Assembly (NCBI GenBank): GCA_002726235.1
Contig: PBSN01000003.1
Span: 22,298 to 47,869 of the forward strand
Source of the DNA: Nitrospiraceae bacterium
Lineage (GTDB): Bacteria > Nitrospirota > Nitrospiria > Nitrospirales > UBA2166
DNA: 25,572 nucleotides
Reading direction: 5' to 3'
The notes under the pieces: model-generated
Databases searched by the model: none
What the model saw: the letters and a program-made list of their open reading frames with translations, nothing else
What the model was told of the DNA's origin: nothing
Program-made: the position numbers and the translations under genes
Shown here: positions 23,674 to 25,572 of the stretch, in pieces
Layout of the letters: the number at the start of each line of letters is the position of its first letter
Numbering within the stretch: position 1 is the stretch's first letter

Positions 23674-23731
23674 AATACTTTGATTTATAATGGCTCTAAT
23701 CGATTTTAGGGATAGGCGGTTCCCAATACTT
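23671..23731 (+). repeat. Direct repeat of CCCAATACTT, 51 bases apart
   Basis: CCCAATACTT occurs at 23671-23680, immediately overlapping the acceptor end of the tRNA-Ser fragment, and again at 23722-23731. A 10-base repeat is weak evidence alone, but its position at the edge of a tRNA fragment makes it worth noting as a possible recombination trace. Confidence 0.3.
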
Positions 23732-23921
23732 ACTATAGCTCTATCCAATATATTGTTGATTTACAAAGGTTCTTATGTCACGTCAGGAGTATTTACAGAC
23801 CGTCGGGTTTGCTGTCTCGCAGTGACTGCCGTAGCGAGGAATGTCGGTACCATTTTTGTCAGAGATCTCCTCAGCCACTTCAAAATCGTCGTTGAGTAGA
23901 AGATTGGGATCGATTGATATC

Positions 23922-25070
23922 TCATAGCTGTGCCTGTGAATGGCGTACACTCATAGGAAGATAAGGACGGGCTCGTTCACCTTCATAGATTTGATCTGGG
24001 CGAAACAGCCGGTTATCTTGGAATTGTTCAAAGCAATGCGCAAGCCAGCCAGCGACACGCGCTATGGCGAAGACCGGGGTGAAACAATCAGGCGCAATGC
24101 CCATAGCACGATATACCAAGCCTGAATATAAATCTAAATTGGCAGACACGCCTTTATGGCTGATCAATTGATCCATGACCCGTTCTACTTCTTGTGCGAT
24201 CTCGAACAAGTGAGATTGACCAGTGTGTTCGCATACCTGTTTTGCGTGTCGTTGTAAGATCATTGCACGTGTATCTTTCACCTTATAAATGCGATGTCCG
24301 AATCCCATAATCCGCTTTTTGGCCGCAAGCTTTTGCTCGATATATGACTGTACCCTGTCTACTGATTCGATCTCTTCCAACATTTTGATGGCCTGCTCAT
24401 TTGCGCCCCCATGCAACGAGCCTTTCAGCGTCCCAATGGCTGAAGAAATTACGGAATAAGCATCTGAGAGGGTTGAGGCCGTCACGAGGCCACTAAAGGT
24501 TGATGCGTTCATGGTGTGTTCCGCGTGGAGGATCAGCGACACATCCAAGATCCGAGCCAGTGATGGATCTGGAACGGTCCCAAACAGCATGTAGAAGAAA
24601 TTCTCTGCGTGTGTCAAGTCATCGCGTGGCTGGATTTGTTCGTTGCCGTGCCGAAGCCTCGCATAGGTGGCTACGATTGTTGGAAGCTTGGCAATTAAGC
24701 GGACAGCTGCCCAGTAGTTGGCCTCTGCATCCTGTACATTTGGCTGTGGATAAAACATCCCAAGAGCGGCCACTGTGGCTTGTAGGGCATCCATTGGATG
24801 ACCATATTCGGGGAGGCATTTGATCAGATCGGTGATCCGATACTTAATCCTGCGGTGATGCGACAAATCGCTATTGAAGGCATCCAGTTCCTTCTGACTG
24901 GGAAGTCGGTTATAGAGTAAGAGGTATGTGGTCTCAGGGAAGGTACTATGTTCTGCTAGTTCCTCAATGCAAATCCCTCGATATTCGAGAATGCCCTTTT
25001 GACCGTCGACAAAGCTGATTTTCGACCGTGCAGCTGGAACTCCGGCTAATCCTGGGAAAAAGTCATGCAT
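23922..25070 (-). CDS. Citrate synthase family protein (citrate or 2-methylcitrate synthase)
   Basis: A hexameric-type (short) citrate synthase of 382 residues from ATG 25070. It starts MHDFFPGLAGVPAARSKISF, then VDGQKGILEYRGI. Catalytic residues are all visible: His220 in GSLHGGAN, His259 in MGFGHRIYKVKDTRA, Asp313 in NLDLYSG, and HAEHTMNAST. It condenses acetyl-CoA or propionyl-CoA with oxaloacetate. Short enzymes of this type often act as 2-methylcitrate synthases, and the PrpD/PrpB genes lie 3.4 kb away on the other strand, so either role is possible. A GTG at 25106 would add 12 residues; neither start has an ideal ribosome site (GGGAGG lies 15 bases before the ATG), and the ATG start matches where relatives begin. 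Confidence 0.9.
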   Translation of the reverse strand: MHDFFPGLAGVPAARSKISFVDGQKGILEYRGICIEELAEHSTFPETTYLLLYNRLPSQKELDAFNSDLSHHRRIKYRITDLIKCLPEYGHPMDALQATVAALGMFYPQPNVQDAEANYWAAVRLIAKLPTIVATYARLRHGNEQIQPRDDLTHAENFFYMLFGTVPDPSLARILDVSLILHAEHTMNASTFSGLVTASTLSDAYSVISSAIGTLKGSLHGGANEQAIKMLEEIESVDRVQSYIEQKLAAKKRIMGFGHRIYKVKDTRAMILQRHAKQVCEHTGQSHLFEIAQEVERVMDQLISHKGVSANLDLYSGLVYRAMGIAPDCFTPVFAIARVAGWLAHCFEQFQDNRLFRPDQIYEGERARPYLPMSVRHSQAQL

Positions 25071-25106
25071 GGCAGTACCGCTCTGCCTCCCTATGGCATG
25101 GTGCAC

Positions 25107-25462
25107 TTTATGTGGTGCGCATCTTAGGCGAACATGCTGCTTTTACTCATCAACAGCGTCCTTAACCCTTCACTCCGTAAATAGATTGGGAAGCAATCGC
25201 CGTACCAGTAACAATCGCATCTTAATGAGCGTTTTTCCTCTGTGATCGAATCGATGGCACGACCAATCAAACGAATGACGATATTTCGTGTGTGATATCG
25301 AGCAATGTTTTGGAGGGGAAAGGAAAGATGGGTGGAGCGCATGCCCTCCTGGCACTGCGCATACTCTCGCACCATAATTTTTTCTTGCCAGGAGATGTGG
25401 CACGAAGCTTGCGTTTCAAGAGAGGAGAGCAGGTTGCGTTAATTGCATGAGGGAGGTCATTG
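25107..25462. other. Divergent intergenic region between citrate synthase and a secreted-protein gene
   Basis: About 350 bases without a supported gene. Minus-strand open frames here lack ribosome sites and recognisable sequence. The right part contains the sigma-54 type promoter described separately. The citrate synthase promoter should lie in the left part, but I cannot identify it. Confidence 0.45.
25398..25412 (+). promoter_or_regulatory. Candidate sigma-54 (RpoN) -24/-12 promoter
   Basis: TGGCACGAAGCTTGC matches the RpoN consensus TGGCACG-N4-TTGC exactly, with GG (25399-25400) and GC (25411-25412) ten bases apart. Transcription would begin near 25424, about 40 bases before the ATG of the secreted-protein gene. 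Such promoters need an enhancer-binding activator; a binding site was not identified. Confidence 0.65.
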
Positions 25463-25572
25463 ATGATGTCCCGAAGGAATTTCCATAGTGCTATGAAAGG
25501 AATATGTGGAGGGGTGTTTGCCATCATCGCTCTCATCGCGTTCGTCGATAGCGCGTATGGTGGGGGAGGGTT
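25463..25572 (+). CDS. Start of a secreted protein (3' end beyond the window)
   Basis: A 36-codon open frame runs off the window end. GGGAGG (25451-25456) is six bases upstream of ATG 25463; a second ATG follows directly. The product begins MMSRRNFHSAMKGICGG and then VFAIIALIAFVDSAYGGGG: a basic n-region, a hydrophobic core and an A-x-A-like end (DSAYG) typical of a Sec signal peptide, followed by glycine-rich sequence. The mature protein is not visible, so no function is offered. Expression is probably under the sigma-54 type promoter 50 bases upstream. Confidence 0.7.
   Translation, partial: MMSRRNFHSAMKGICGGVFAIIALIAFVDSAYGGGG

Larger units (their letters stand above)
23493..23921. other. 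Gene-poor scar-like stretch between convergent threonine synthase and citrate synthase genes
   Basis: These 429 bases contain a micro-ORF with a strong ribosome site, a 5' half of a tRNA-Ser gene on the minus strand, and AT-richer DNA from about 23674 to 23900 with a repeated decamer. No full gene, hairpin-plus-T terminator or transposase remnant is seen. The mix of gene fragments suggests past rearrangement or excision at this point. Confidence 0.5.

Noticed and set aside
23690-23899. 69-codon plus-strand open frame after the tRNA-Ser fragment
   Set aside because: No ribosome site, AT-rich and no recognisable motif; better read as part of the gene-poor stretch.
25124-25536. Minus-strand open frames of 77-89 codons upstream of the citrate synthase
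   Set aside because: They overlap one another, the sigma-54 type promoter and the secreted-protein start, have no ribosome sites and encode no recognisable sequence.
1-25572. CRISPR arrays, insertion sequences, prophage or defence systems
   Set aside because: No regularly spaced repeats, transposase, integrase or phage structural frames were seen; almost all long frames are metabolic genes.

Overview
The window looks like chromosomal DNA of a free-living, respiring, probably Gram-negative bacterium. Gene density is high, GTG and TTG starts are common, and there are no transposases or phage genes. The phylum cannot be fixed from sequence alone. A small SmbP-like metal-binding segment next to a c-type cytochrome weakly recalls nitrifiers such as Nitrospira, but this is only a hint. 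Most of the window is an island for oxidising branched-chain amino acids and short branched or odd-chain acyl-CoAs, with electrons passed to quinone through ETF.

Layout. (1) 1-11600, plus strand: one compact operon. It holds the end of a branched-chain 2-oxoacid dehydrogenase E1 beta gene, E2, thiolase, 3-hydroxyacyl-CoA dehydrogenase, acyl-CoA dehydrogenase, the large subunit of a B12-dependent acyl-CoA mutase, a metallo-beta-lactamase-fold hydrolase, the mutase B12-binding subunit, a cysteine-less SCP2-type thiolase, its DUF35/OB-fold partner, a MeaB-type GTPase and a second acyl-CoA dehydrogenase. From 3974 to 11600 every junction overlaps. (2) 11730-17766, minus strand: a quinone-reducing module running ETF-QO, Leu/Val-type amino acid dehydrogenase, ETF beta, ETF alpha, then a secreted helical/cytochrome c gene broken by one extra T in a T8 tract. 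(3) 17767-18181: an intergenic region between divergent operons, with several inverted repeats. (4) 18182-23492, plus strand: a PrpD-like and a PrpB-like gene (methylcitrate cycle), an AMP-forming acyl-CoA synthetase and a threonine synthase. (5) 23493-23921: a scar-like stretch with a truncated micro-ORF and a 5' half of a tRNA-Ser gene. (6) 23922-25070, minus strand: a citrate/2-methylcitrate synthase. (7) 25107-25572: a good sigma-54 type promoter followed by the start of a secreted protein cut by the window end.

How the genes fit together (inference). The amino acid dehydrogenase deaminates Val/Leu/Ile and the BCKDH complex makes branched acyl-CoAs. The mutase large subunit, which resembles methylmalonyl-CoA mutase, carries Phe61 and Gln179 at the two positions that separate isobutyryl-CoA mutase (Phe/Gln) from methylmalonyl-CoA mutase (Tyr/Arg). 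The operon would therefore convert isobutyryl-CoA to n-butyryl-CoA and oxidise that to acetyl-CoA with the adjacent acyl-CoA dehydrogenase, 3-hydroxybutyryl-CoA dehydrogenase and thiolase. Only a crotonase is missing from view. Electrons leave through ETF and ETF-QO. Propionyl-CoA from Ile would enter the methylcitrate genes. The least explained part is the MBL hydrolase plus cysteine-less thiolase/DUF35 pair interleaved with the mutase subunits and chaperone; this is the best candidate for undescribed biochemistry here.
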